Below, piece by piece: positions 30,824 to 39,349 of a stretch of 46,710 bases of DNA. The notes beneath the pieces are model-generated. The model worked only from the letters and a program-made list of their open reading frames with translations, was not told the origin of the DNA and did no database searches. Each line of letters begins with the position of its first letter. Position 1 is the first letter of the stretch. Location of the stretch: positions 1 to 46,710 of the forward strand of contig SUYI01000029.1 of NCBI GenBank assembly GCA_015060485.1. Reading direction: 5' to 3'. This DNA is from Prevotella sp. (GTDB lineage Bacteria > Bacteroidota > Bacteroidia > Bacteroidales > Bacteroidaceae). A program made the position numbers and the translations under genes.

Positions 30824-31885
30824 ATGTATAGTATTTATGATTACGCCTATAACGGGCTACTCTATCTGAACAACGTCATGAGGCCGAGGCACAAGCGCCT
30901 CTCGCAACTGATGATTTATTCGACTACGCTCTGTCAGTCGAAGTGCAAGCACTGCAACATCTGGCAGAAACGGCCAGTAGAGCATCTTTCGCTCGAAGAT
31001 ATTCAGCGGCTCATGCAGAGCCGGTGTGTGACACGGAGAACCACCGTAGGACTGGAGGGCGGCGAGTTTATCCTGCACCCACAGGCTGATGAAATCATGG
31101 CGTGGTTTCAGGAGCATCACCCAAACTACACACTACTATCTAACTGTCTCGCGCCCCGTCGTGTTATAGATGCCGTCCGTCGCTATCAGCCGCGTCATCT
31201 ATACGTCTCTCTCGACGGCGGGCGCGAGACTTATCAGCGGATGCGGGGACGCGACGGCTACGACCGGGTGATTGAGGTAGTGGAAGCGCTCAAAGACGAG
31301 GTGCCCCTGTCGCTGATGTTCTGCCTGTCACCGTGGAACACGTTCGACGATATGGCATTCGTGATAGATGTTGCCAAGCATTACGGCATAGACATTCGCA
31401 TTGGCATCTACGGCACAATGGCTTTCTTCGATACGACGAGTGAACTGCTGACGGCATCGGATTTCGTGAAGCAGATTCCCCAGAGCATTCACGACACACA
31501 GGAGAACTACGACTTCGTGAGACTCTATGATGAATGGCGAAACGGACATCTGCGCCTGCGTTGCCAAAGCATTATGAGTTGTCTCGTCGTACATAGCAAC
31601 GGCGACGTGCCGCTTTGCCAGAACCTTGACGTGGTATTGGGGAATATCCACGAGCAATCGCTGGACGAGATTTTCAACGGTGCATCGGCCTGCCAGACGC
31701 AATGCCACTACTCCCATCATTGCAACGAGTGCTGGATTAACTTCCACCGCAAGTACGACATCATCCTTCTGCGCAACTTCGAGCGGCTGCTGCCCAAGTG
31801 GCTCATTGAAAAGTTCTATGGCCCGTATCAGTGGACGGCAGACCCCAAGCAAACCTATCGTAAACATCTAAAAGCAATACAATGA
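30824..31885 (+). CDS. Radical SAM protein with SPASM-like C-terminal cysteines
   Basis: A 353-residue protein with CQSKCKHC at residues 37-44, the CxxxCxxC cluster motif of radical SAM enzymes. A set of further cysteines (253, 265, 290, 294, 300, 303) with NGDVPLCQN and CHYSHHCNECW resembles a SPASM auxiliary-cluster domain, as in peptide- or carbohydrate-modifying radical SAM enzymes. The substrate cannot be told from sequence. It overlaps the following oxidoreductase gene by 4 bp (ATGA) and is preceded by the ECF promoter motif, so the pair forms one unit that the sigma-barrel protein may control. Confidence 0.85.
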   Translation: MYSIYDYAYNGLLYLNNVMRPRHKRLSQLMIYSTTLCQSKCKHCNIWQKRPVEHLSLEDIQRLMQSRCVTRRTTVGLEGGEFILHPQADEIMAWFQEHHPNYTLLSNCLAPRRVIDAVRRYQPRHLYVSLDGGRETYQRMRGRDGYDRVIEVVEALKDEVPLSLMFCLSPWNTFDDMAFVIDVAKHYGIDIRIGIYGTMAFFDTTSELLTASDFVKQIPQSIHDTQENYDFVRLYDEWRNGHLRLRCQSIMSCLVVHSNGDVPLCQNLDVVLGNIHEQSLDEIFNGASACQTQCHYSHHCNECWINFHRKYDIILLRNFERLLPKWLIEKFYGPYQWTADPKQTYRKHLKAIQ

Positions 31886-32976
31886 TACAAGAACTTATCA
31901 ACCGATACAAACGGATGCGCACGGAGCGGTTTCTACGCCAAACGTACCAATATCAATATGCCTTCGTGGGCATGGGCCTGCACTCGCTGACCAATCTCTA
32001 TCCAGTTTTGCACTACCTCAGTGTACCGCTGAAATACATCTGCGTCACGTCGGAACAAAAGGCGAAGCTGATAGAGCGGAAATATCCCAGCGTAAAAGCC
32101 ACTACTTCGCTCGATGAGATTCTGAAAGACGAGTCCATTAAAGGCGTATTCGTTGCTGCCTCCCCGTCAGCCCATTTCTCCATCGCCTCGCAAGTCTTGC
32201 AGAGTGGTAAGTCACTTTTCATCGAGAAACCACCCTGCCAGACACTGGAAGAACTCGACGCGCTCAATGCCTTGCAGCAACAATATAGCTCGCCCGTCGC
32301 AATGGTAGGATTGCAGAAACGTTACGCCCCTGCCGTGCAACTTCTGAAACAGCGCTTACGCAAAGAGCATCTTATCAATTACGACCTGCACTATCTCACA
32401 GGAGCCTATCCTGAGGGTAATGCCTTGCTCGACCTCTACATCCATCCCCTCGACCTCGTTTGTCATCTGTTTGGAAAGCCAGAAATCATCGCCTGCCGTC
32501 AGGTCGCCAAGGATTCTTTCATCCTATTGCTCCAACATGCGCACATCGTTGGCACCCTCGAACTCTCCACCGCCTACTCATGGACGGAAGCCGAAGAGTC
32601 CCTGAAAGTCTGCACCCATTCCGGCATTTATCGACTCTCTCAAATGGAAGAACTGACCTTTACGCCTACTTCCTCCACCGTCTTCGGTATCCCAATGGAG
32701 AAACTGCATCACCGTCACGAGACAAAAGGACTCTTCTTCCATCGTAATAATTTCACCCCTACACTGGTGAATAACCAAGTCTATACTCAGGGCTACTACA
32801 GTGAAATAGAAGCGTTCGTCTGTCAGATTGAGGAAGGGAAAACCAAAGTCACCACAGGCTTGATGTCCGTTAGAGGTACATACGAATTGTTACAGGCTAT
32901 CCAATCTAAAAATAATACCAGCCGAAGCAAGTACAAAGACACGGGTGCTGCTGACGAGGAGAAGAGCCGACTTTAA
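31882..32976 (+). CDS. Gfo/Idh/MocA-family oxidoreductase
   Basis: A 364-residue protein. A dinucleotide-binding start (YAFVGMGLHSL, 26-36) and the family signature EKP at 115-117 (LFIEKPPC) mark it as a Gfo/Idh/MocA NAD(P)-dependent dehydrogenase; DLYIHPLDLVCHLFG near the middle carries the usual active-site His region. Members oxidise or reduce sugars, cyclitols and related compounds. Its translation is probably coupled to the radical SAM gene (4-bp overlap), so both may modify the same sugar-like compound. It ends tail to tail with the HU-like gene, overlapping by 4 bp. Confidence 0.85.
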   Translation: MIQELINRYKRMRTERFLRQTYQYQYAFVGMGLHSLTNLYPVLHYLSVPLKYICVTSEQKAKLIERKYPSVKATTSLDEILKDESIKGVFVAASPSAHFSIASQVLQSGKSLFIEKPPCQTLEELDALNALQQQYSSPVAMVGLQKRYAPAVQLLKQRLRKEHLINYDLHYLTGAYPEGNALLDLYIHPLDLVCHLFGKPEIIACRQVAKDSFILLLQHAHIVGTLELSTAYSWTEAEESLKVCTHSGIYRLSQMEELTFTPTSSTVFGIPMEKLHHRHETKGLFFHRNNFTPTLVNNQVYTQGYYSEIEAFVCQIEEGKTKVTTGLMSVRGTYELLQAIQSKNNTSRSKYKDTGAADEEKSRL

Positions 32977-33620
32977 TCACTCGCTATCCACACTTTGTGC
33001 GAGTGAGTGCCGCGAGTGGTGATGCCTGAGCTGGGGTCGGCGACGAGCTGGCGCAGGTCTTTCGAGGCGGTAGAGCGGCTCTGGCGGGTGGCGTTGGCAT
33101 AGTCGTAGAGCGTCATGAAGCCATTCTTCCCGATGATGGCCTTGGCCCTTGCCAGACGTTCTTCGCGACTGAGCTTGGTTTTCTGTGGCACTTGGACGTC
33201 AGCCTCACCGCGTTCGAAGGTGGCCTCCTTGTTCAGCGCCTGCAGCAACCTCTGGTCGGGTTTGAAGTTGATGCCCTTGATGCAGACGTGCCTGTATTTG
33301 GTCTTGGGATTGTCGGAATCGGTATTCTTCAATTCCGCCTTTTCTGACGCGCTGGATTCATCGAAGCCCAGTGTGAGCGAGAAGACTCCCAGCCCGTCTA
33401 TCTTGAGGTTATGGCCCATCGGCATCCAGCTTTTCATCACCGACACCAGCGCGTCGAAAACGGCCCTAATCAAGCCATCGCTGATGCTGCCGGAATAGTC
33501 GCGCATGTGCTCAATCACCGTTTCGTAGTCGTGCAGCGAGTAGGTCTGCATCTTGGGATAGACGATCTTCTTTCCGTCGGTGAATTCCCCAGGGAGTTCC
33601 TGTAAAATGTATTTTGGCAT
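32973..33620 (-). CDS. HU-like DNA-binding protein with C-terminal extension
   Basis: From ATG 33620 the product has 215 residues and starts MPKYILQELPGE. The first two thirds resemble the long HU-related proteins of Bacteroidetes (DGLIRAVFDALVSVMKSWMPMGHNLKIDGLGVFSL is the HU-type helix-turn plus beta arm). The last part (LARAKAIIGKNGFMTLYDYANATRQSRSTASKDLRQL) looks like a winged or helix-turn-helix DNA-binding domain. A longer frame up to 33851 exists, but its extra 77 residues are the translation of a 21-bp tandem repeat and a promoter region, so I reject it. The target is unknown. Confidence 0.75.
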   Translation of the reverse strand: MPKYILQELPGEFTDGKKIVYPKMQTYSLHDYETVIEHMRDYSGSISDGLIRAVFDALVSVMKSWMPMGHNLKIDGLGVFSLTLGFDESSASEKAELKNTDSDNPKTKYRHVCIKGINFKPDQRLLQALNKEATFERGEADVQVPQKTKLSREERLARAKAIIGKNGFMTLYDYANATRQSRSTASKDLRQLVADPSSGITTRGTHSHKVWIASD

Positions 33621-33680
33621 ATTCCTTGTTGTTTTTGTTGTTAATACGTTATATCTTTGTTCTGTTCCTTCGGCCGATTT

Positions 33681-33764
33681 TATGTTTCCGCACCGCAAAC
33701 TTATGTTTCTGCGCCGAAAATACATGTCTCTGCACCGAAAACATGTGTCTCTGCACCGGAAACA
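33681..33764. repeat. Four 21-bp direct repeats upstream of the HU-like gene
   Basis: Units of exactly 21 bp begin at 33681, 33702, 33723 and 33744. Consensus is close to TATGTYTCTGCACCGAAAAC, with weak dyad symmetry (TGTTTC...GAAACA). They start 61 bp upstream of the HU-like ATG and have the look of phased binding sites (two helical turns). Confidence 0.9.
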
Positions 33765-33835
33765 TAAACTTTCAAGCTGCAAAGATACATTTTTATTTAG
33801 AAACAACAAAATAAATAACCATATTTTTTTATGAT

Positions 33836-33993
33836 TGACACTTTGTAACAAAACGACAGGGAATCAAGACAAAATGCAAGCAAATTGCAATAATATTCAA
33901 TCGAATAGTTGACAAAATGAAACTTGTGCGCGTTTTCAAATAACAAAACGAAAGAAATTGTGGTTCAATATGGACAAAATGTCATAACTTTGC
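33836..33993 (+). promoter_or_regulatory. glnB promoter region
   Basis: TAACTTTGC at 33985-33993 is the -7 element, with CAAAATGTCA before and ACCCGAA after, the same context as in the trp and gltB promoters. No good -33 box lies at 19-21 bp. TTGACACTTT at 33836-33845 resembles the decamer found in the pyrG-trp and gltB control regions. The rest of 33765-34073 shows no gene. Confidence 0.6.
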
Positions 33994-34073
33994 ACCCGAA
34001 AGCTTTCAAATAGTAAGCCGACGGATGGTCGGGAATGCTAAGTAATTAATAAGGTATTAAAGAAAGAAAAGGT

Positions 34074-34421
34074 ATGAAAAAGATTGAAGCAATTATCCGC
34101 AAGACGAAGTTCGAGGAGGTGAAAGCAGCTTTGCTGTCATCCGACATCGACTGGTTTGAGTACCACGACGTGCACGGCATCGGCCAGAGCCGTCAGGAGC
34201 GTATATATCGTGGCGTCCAGTATTCGACCGATGTCATTGAGCGCGTCGCCATCACCATCGTGTGCCGCGACATCATTGTCGACCCGACGGTGAAGGTGAT
34301 TCTGAAGGTGGCCCATACGGGTGAGGTAGGTGACGGTCGCATCTTCGTGAGCGACGTGATTGACACATGGTCAATCCGCACTGGCGAGCACGGTGACACG
34401 GTATTACGTGACAAGAAATAA
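34074..34421 (+). CDS. glnB: PII nitrogen regulatory protein
   Basis: A 115-residue PII-family protein. The T-loop contains Tyr45 and Tyr50 (RIYRGVQYSTDV), Tyr50 corresponding to the uridylylation site of E. coli GlnB, and the B-loop is TGEVGDGRIFV (82-92). PII proteins sense ATP/ADP and 2-oxoglutarate and bind AmtB. It sits 165 bp before amtB, the usual glnK-amtB pairing. The T-loop is divergent from enterobacterial PII. The name glnK would be equally suitable. Regulation through the upstream control region shared with trp and gltB is inferred. Confidence 0.92.
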   Translation: MKKIEAIIRKTKFEEVKAALLSSDIDWFEYHDVHGIGQSRQERIYRGVQYSTDVIERVAITIVCRDIIVDPTVKVILKVAHTGEVGDGRIFVSDVIDTWSIRTGEHGDTVLRDKK

Positions 34422-34450
34422 CAGTAAAAAGAAATTCAGGATTAATAAAC

Positions 34451-34489
34451 TTGGAAAGAAATTGGAAAGAATTGGAATAATTAATTCCA
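34451..34489. promoter_or_regulatory. Helically phased TTGGAA boxes and a palindrome between glnB and amtB
   Basis: TTGGAA occurs at 34451, 34462 and 34472, that is 11 and 10 bp apart. The last copy is part of the near-palindrome TGGAATAATTAATTCCA (34473-34489). It could be a regulator site for amtB or an RNA-level element. No clear promoter was found in the gap. Confidence 0.5.
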
Positions 34490-34586
34490 GAAATGAGAAA
34501 AAATAGTATTTCTTGTAATTTTTGGTCATTATTGTAATTTCTTTCAGTACAACAAATACATTTCTTTCACTTAAATTGTAAAGATT

Positions 34587-35840
34587 ATGAACGAAATAGG
34601 ATTATCACTCGATACTGTATGGATGTTGTTGGCAGCCATGTTGGTTTTCTGGATGCAGCCGGGCTTTGCGCTGTGTGAAGCAGGGTTTACGCGTAGCAAG
34701 AACACGGCAAACATCCTAATGAAGAACTTTGTCGACTTCATGTTCGGCTCGCTGCTGTTCTTCTTCCTCGGCTTCGGCTTTATGTTCGGCAGCGAGGGCG
34801 CAGGGTTCATTGGCGCTCCCAACTGGGGCGACCTGAGTTTCTACAAGGGCGACCTGCCTGTAGAAGGTTTTCTGATTTTCGAGACGGTGTTCTGTGCCAC
34901 CAGTGCCACCATCGTCAGCGGTGCAATGGCTGAGCGCACGAAGTTCTCGATGTACTTGATTTATAGTGCAGTCATCTCGCTGTTCATCTATCCCATCGAA
35001 GGCCACTGGACGTTGGGCGGTGGCTGGCTCTGCAACGATGCTGCCGACGGGTTTATGATAACTACATTCGGCGACGTGTTCCACGACTTTGCGGGTTCGG
35101 CCATCGTGCACAGCGTAGGTGGCGTACTGGCGCTGATTGGTGCTATGGCGCTTGGTCCTCGTATTGGCAAATACAGCGCTGACAAAAAGAGCAATGCTAT
35201 TCCTGGTCACAACCTCGCGATGGCTGCACTGGGTGTCTTCATCCTCTGGCTCGGATGGTTTGGCTTCAACCCTGGCTCTCAGCTGGCAGCCTCAGGTGAG
35301 GTGAACCGCATCGCCATCTCGCACGTATTCCTGACCACCAACCTCGCTGCTGCGGCAGGTGGTATCGCCACGATGTTCCTCACCTACATCAAGTACGGTA
35401 AGCCGTCACTCTCTCTGACGCTCAACGGTGTGCTGGCAGGTCTCGTAGGCATCACGGCAGGTTGTGACCTCGTATCACCTGTTGGAGCCATCATCATCGG
35501 TCTGGTCTGTGGCTGCGTGCTGGTGTATGCCATAGAGTTTATTGACCACCGTCTGCATATCGACGACCCCGTTGGTGCCTCGTCAGTGCATGGCGTCTGC
35601 GGTATCTTGGGTACGCTGATGACGGGTCTGCTGTCTACTTCGAACGGTGCGTTCTATGGTCACGGATGGGGATTCTTCGGTGCTGAGCTGTTTGGCATTC
35701 TGGTCATTGACCTCTGGGCTGCCGCCTGTGGCTTCGCCCTGTTCTACGGCATCAAGCGCCTGCACGGCCTGCGCGTCGACAAGCGTATCGAAGAAGAGGG
35801 GCTCGACGTGTATGAGCACGGAGAATTGTGCTACAACTAA
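34587..35840 (+). CDS. amtB: Ammonium transporter
   Basis: A 417-residue membrane protein with the Amt/Mep layout of about 11 helices. Typical stretches are WMQPGFALCEAGFTRSKN near the start, the DFAGSAIVHSVGGVLAL helix with its first pore histidine, GWFGFNPGS, and the late DDPVGASSVHGVCGILG with the second conserved histidine. It conducts ammonium/ammonia across the inner membrane and is gated by PII, encoded just upstream. No signal peptide is evident. A GC-rich 37-bp dyad repeat follows the stop. Confidence 0.95.
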   Translation: MNEIGLSLDTVWMLLAAMLVFWMQPGFALCEAGFTRSKNTANILMKNFVDFMFGSLLFFFLGFGFMFGSEGAGFIGAPNWGDLSFYKGDLPVEGFLIFETVFCATSATIVSGAMAERTKFSMYLIYSAVISLFIYPIEGHWTLGGGWLCNDAADGFMITTFGDVFHDFAGSAIVHSVGGVLALIGAMALGPRIGKYSADKKSNAIPGHNLAMAALGVFILWLGWFGFNPGSQLAASGEVNRIAISHVFLTTNLAAAAGGIATMFLTYIKYGKPSLSLTLNGVLAGLVGITAGCDLVSPVGAIIIGLVCGCVLVYAIEFIDHRLHIDDPVGASSVHGVCGILGTLMTGLLSTSNGAFYGHGWGFFGAELFGILVIDLWAAACGFALFYGIKRLHGLRVDKRIEEEGLDVYEHGELCYN

Positions 35841-35843
35841 GGA

Positions 35844-35880
35844 GCCTCACCCCCGACCCCTCTCCGAGTGGAGAGGGGAG
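35844..35880. repeat. 37-bp GC-rich dyad element between amtB and the porin-like gene
   Basis: GCCTCACCCCCGACCCC followed by TCTCCGAGTGGAGAGGGGAG; 34 of 37 bases equal the copy inside carA (8650-8686). CCCCTCTCC and GGAGAGGGG can pair, so it may act as a weak terminator here. Confidence 0.9.
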
Positions 35881-35914
35881 TAGATAGATTAGGTAAACAA
35901 AAAGAACTAAGATT

Positions 35915-36619
35915 ATGAAAAAAATATTATTTTTCGCAATGAGTGTGCTGAGCGGTTTTGCCGCGCAGGCCCAAGACACCGTAGAAACGACGGTTAAAGG
36001 AGATATCGTTAGTAGTTATATCTGGCGTGGCCAGGATCTGGGTAGTGCAGCCGTACAGCCTACATTGGGCGTCGGTTACAAAGGACTCTCGCTGACTGCG
36101 TGGGGCAGCTACGGACTGGTGAACACCGCAGACACGAAGGAGTTCGACCTGACACTGGCGTACACCACAGGAGGTTTCAATATCGGCATCACGGACTATT
36201 GGTTCGATGCCGGTCTTGATCCAGACGCGCGCTACTTCAAGTATGATGCCCACGGCACGAACCACGTCTTTGAGGCTAACATCGGCTACGACTTCGGTTT
36301 CGCATCATTACAGTGGTTCACCAACTTCGCTGGCAACGATGGCACCAATAAGGACGACAAGCGGGCCTACAGCAGTTACATGGAAGTAGTTGTCCCATTC
36401 AAACTTGCTACAGTCGACTGGACTGCTACGGCCGGCGCCGTCCCTTGGGCCACCACCTCCTATGGCACAACGGGCTTTGCAGTGACCAACGTATCGCTGA
36501 AAGCCACGAAGGATATCAAAGTGACGGACACATTCTCGATACCCGTCTTCGGACAGGTGATCGGCAATCCGTGCTCACAGAAAGCATACCTGGTCTTTGG
36601 GTTTACGCTGCAACCTTGA
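35915..36619 (+). CDS. Small outer-membrane porin-like protein
   Basis: A 234-residue protein with a signal peptide (MKKILFFAMSVLSGFAAQA, cut before QDT) and a beta-rich mature part with repeated amphipathic strands (SLTAWGSYGLVNT, FNIGITDYWFDAG, YLVFGFTLQP). SSYIWRGQDLGS near the start resembles TorF-type putative porins. Position between amtB and glnN suggests a role in nitrogen supply, for example passage of small nitrogen compounds, but no substrate can be named. It is probably co-transcribed with amtB. Confidence 0.75.
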   Translation: MKKILFFAMSVLSGFAAQAQDTVETTVKGDIVSSYIWRGQDLGSAAVQPTLGVGYKGLSLTAWGSYGLVNTADTKEFDLTLAYTTGGFNIGITDYWFDAGLDPDARYFKYDAHGTNHVFEANIGYDFGFASLQWFTNFAGNDGTNKDDKRAYSSYMEVVVPFKLATVDWTATAGAVPWATTSYGTTGFAVTNVSLKATKDIKVTDTFSIPVFGQVIGNPCSQKAYLVFGFTLQP

Positions 36620-36634
36620 TCTTCCAGGTACGTA

Positions 36635-36665
36635 TCCTCTCCCTGTCGCGAGGGCAGGGAGAGGA
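36635..36665 (+). terminator. Hairpin after the porin-like gene
   Basis: TCCTCTCCCTG (36635-36645) pairs perfectly with CAGGGAGAGGA (36655-36665); only a weak T-run follows (TTATTC). It is a likely transcription end or an insulating repeat before the glnN promoter. Confidence 0.6.
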
Positions 36666-36834
36666 TTATTCAATTCTGTGTCCGATAACAGATTGTAACG
36701 AAATGATGGATTTTAAATGCAAAATGTTAGCAAATTGAAAGTAAAATACACAGAAAACTTTACAATATGTTATATTGCGATGTTTTTAACAAACAAATAG
36801 TAAGTTATTGTAGAGTTTCTGCGGCAAATTGTAG

Positions 36835-36843
36835 TACCTTTGC
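36835..36843 (+). promoter_or_regulatory. glnN promoter -7 element
   Basis: TACCTTTGC, 46 bp before the glnN ATG, preceded by CAAATTGTAG, a weaker form of the context seen at trp, gltB and glnB. TTG at 36808-36810 is a possible -33 box with a long gap (24 bp). Confidence 0.6.
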
Positions 36844-36889
36844 ATCATCAAACAATCAAAATGACATTATTAATTAAATATGTAACATT

Positions 36890-39106
36890 ATGGAAGCATT
36901 AAGATTTCAGGTTGTCGGCGAGGCATTCAAGAAGAAGCCGCTTGACGTAAAAACACCCAGTGAGAGACCTTACGAGTATTTTGGTAAGAAGGTCTTCAAC
37001 CGCGAGAAGATGTACAAGTATCTGCCAAAGCAGGTCTACGAGAAGATGATAGACGTGATGGACAACGGAGCCCGTCTGGATCGTGATATTGCCGATGCAG
37101 TAGCTGCTGGTATGAAGCAGTGGGCCGTAGAGAATGGCGTCACCCACTATACGCACTGGTTCCAGCCGCTGACCGAGGGCACCGCCGAGAAGCACGACTC
37201 GTTTATCGAGCACGACGGCAAGGGTGGTATGGTTGAGGAGTTCACAGGCAAGCTGCTCGTTCAGCAGGAGCCTGACGCAAGCTCGTTCCCCTCTGGCGGT
37301 ATCCGCTCGACCTTCGAGGCCCGTGGCTACTCGGCATGGGATCCCACATCACCCGTCTTTATTATCGACGACACGCTGTGCATCCCTACCGTGTTTATCA
37401 GTTATAGCGGCGAGGCCCTTGACTATAAGGCTCCTCTGCTCCGTGCCTTGCATGCCGTAAACGTAGCGGCTACGGATGTATGTCACTATTTCGATCCCAC
37501 CGTGAAGAAGGTCACTTCCAACCTCGGTTGGGAGCAGGAATATTTCCTCGTGGACGAAGGGCTGTATGCCGCCCGTCCAGACCTGCTGCTGACGGGTCGT
37601 ACGCTGATGGGGCACGACTCTGCCAAGAACCAGCAGATGGACGACCATTACTTTGGTGCCATCCCTGAGCGTGTCGCCGCCTTCATGCGCGACCTGGAGA
37701 TTCAGGCTTTGGAGTTGGGCATACCCTGCAAGACCCGTCACAACGAGGTGGCTCCCAACCAGTTTGAGTTGGCTCCTATCTTCGAGGAGACGAACCTCGC
37801 CGTTGACCATAACATGATGCTGATGTCGCTGATGAAGAAGGTGGCTCGCAAGCATGGTTTTCGCGTGCTGCTCCACGAAAAGCCCTTCGCAGGCATCAAT
37901 GGTAGCGGTAAGCACAACAACTGGTCGCTCTCTACAGATAACGGAATCCTGCTGCATGCTCCTGGCAAGACACCAGAGGCGAACCTGCGCTTCGCTACCT
38001 TTATCGTAGAGACATTGATGGGTGTTTACAGGCACAACGGTCTATTGAAAGCCTCTATCATGAGTGCCACCAATGCACACCGTCTGGGCGCCAACGAGGC
38101 TCCTCCCGCCATCGTGTCTTCATTCCTTGGCAAGCAGGTCAGCGAACTGCTCGACCATATCGAGAAGGCCGACAAAGAGGATATTCTCGCAATGGCTGGC
38201 AAGCAGGGTCTGAAGATGGACATCCCTGAGATTCCTGAACTGCTCATCGACAATACAGACCGTAACCGTACGTCGCCCTTCGCCTTCACCGGCAACCGCT
38301 TTGAGTTCCGCGCTGTAGGTTCTGAGGCCAACTGTGCATCGGCTATGATTGCCCTGAATAGTGCCGTTGCTGAGGCCCTGGTTGACTTCAAGAAACGTGT
38401 GGACGCTAAGATTCCTGAGTTTGAGAAGAAACTCGCTGGCACAGAGCATAGTGCTAAATTCCACGCCATCATCGACGTGCTACGCGAGGATATCAAGACC
38501 TGTAAGCCCATCCGTTTCGACGGCAATGGCTACAGCGACGAGTGGGTATTGGAGGCTGCCAAGCGTGGTCTCGACGTGGAGAAATCGTGTCCGAAGATTT
38601 TCGAGCGTTACCTTGATCAGGAGAGCATCGATATGTTCGAGAGTCTGGGTGTGATGACGAAGAAAGAGCTCGAAGCCCGCAACGAGGTGAAGTGGGAGAC
38701 CTACACCAAGAAGATTCAGATTGAGGCTCGTGTACTGGGCGACCTCTCGATGAACCATATCATCCCCGTGGCTACCCACTATCAGACAGCACTCTTGAAG
38801 AACGTGGACAGCGTATCTACCATCTTCCCCATAGACAAGTCTGAGAAACTGAATGCCCGCAACCTCAAAATCATTGAGGAGATTGCCGAGCGTACCTCTG
38901 CCATAGAGAAAGGTGTCGAGGAGCTGGTCAATGCCCGCAAGCTGGCCAACAAGATTGGCGACGAGCACGACAAGGCCATTGCCTACCACGATACCGTTGA
39001 ACCGAAACTCGATGAGATACGTTACGAGATTGACAAACTCGAGCTTATCGTCGATGACGCTCTCTGGCCACTGCCCAAATACCGTGAGCTGTTATTCATA
39101 AGATAA
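36890..39106 (+). CDS. glnN: Glutamine synthetase type III
   Basis: A 738-residue protein, the length of type III glutamine synthetases (about 700-730) rather than type I (about 470). It has the type III start (NGVTHYTHWFQPLTEGTAEKHDSF), GGIRSTFEARGYSAWD, the Glu-rich metal site in NLGWEQEYFLVDEGLY, KTRHNEVAPNQFELAPIFEE and the ATP/ammonium region EKPFAGINGSGKHNNWS. It makes glutamine from glutamate and ammonia in the cytosol, as an oligomer. It lies just after the PII-AmtB-porin genes, so ammonium import and fixation are linked. Confidence 0.96.
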   Translation: MEALRFQVVGEAFKKKPLDVKTPSERPYEYFGKKVFNREKMYKYLPKQVYEKMIDVMDNGARLDRDIADAVAAGMKQWAVENGVTHYTHWFQPLTEGTAEKHDSFIEHDGKGGMVEEFTGKLLVQQEPDASSFPSGGIRSTFEARGYSAWDPTSPVFIIDDTLCIPTVFISYSGEALDYKAPLLRALHAVNVAATDVCHYFDPTVKKVTSNLGWEQEYFLVDEGLYAARPDLLLTGRTLMGHDSAKNQQMDDHYFGAIPERVAAFMRDLEIQALELGIPCKTRHNEVAPNQFELAPIFEETNLAVDHNMMLMSLMKKVARKHGFRVLLHEKPFAGINGSGKHNNWSLSTDNGILLHAPGKTPEANLRFATFIVETLMGVYRHNGLLKASIMSATNAHRLGANEAPPAIVSSFLGKQVSELLDHIEKADKEDILAMAGKQGLKMDIPEIPELLIDNTDRNRTSPFAFTGNRFEFRAVGSEANCASAMIALNSAVAEALVDFKKRVDAKIPEFEKKLAGTEHSAKFHAIIDVLREDIKTCKPIRFDGNGYSDEWVLEAAKRGLDVEKSCPKIFERYLDQESIDMFESLGVMTKKELEARNEVKWETYTKKIQIEARVLGDLSMNHIIPVATHYQTALLKNVDSVSTIFPIDKSEKLNARNLKIIEEIAERTSAIEKGVEELVNARKLANKIGDEHDKAIAYHDTVEPKLDEIRYEIDKLELIVDDALWPLPKYRELLFIR

Positions 39107-39164
39107 TCAAACTCAAAATGTTTGAAGTTTGCAAGGCGAACAAGAACAATAGTTCAAGTTTGCA

Positions 39165-39206
39165 GGGGACTCGAGGCTGTGACAGTCTCGAGTCCCTGTT
39201 TCTTTT
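39165..39206 (+). terminator. Terminator after glnN
   Basis: GGGACTCGAG (39166-39175) pairs perfectly with CTCGAGTCCC (39187-39196), followed by TGTTTCTTTT. It lies 60 bp after the glnN stop. The remaining bases to 39349 show no gene. Confidence 0.85.
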
Positions 39207-39349
39207 CAGGCACTTCTGTGACCCATTTCCCGTTATCCCTGCCATATTTTAGAGTTTTATTCTGTTTGAGGGCCTTGAAAGGACCTTAAACAGAAAAACT
39301 TTCTTTCCAAATCATAATATTAGGCGAATTTTCTGTATTTCTTGAGAAA

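Noticed and set aside
33681..33764. CRISPR array
   Set aside because: The 21-bp units are contiguous with no spacers, and no cas genes are present.
33621..33851. 77-codon upstream extension of the HU-like gene with CFRCRD-type heptads
   Set aside because: The heptads are the translation of the 21-bp DNA repeat, and the HU-like family starts at MPKYIL (33620).
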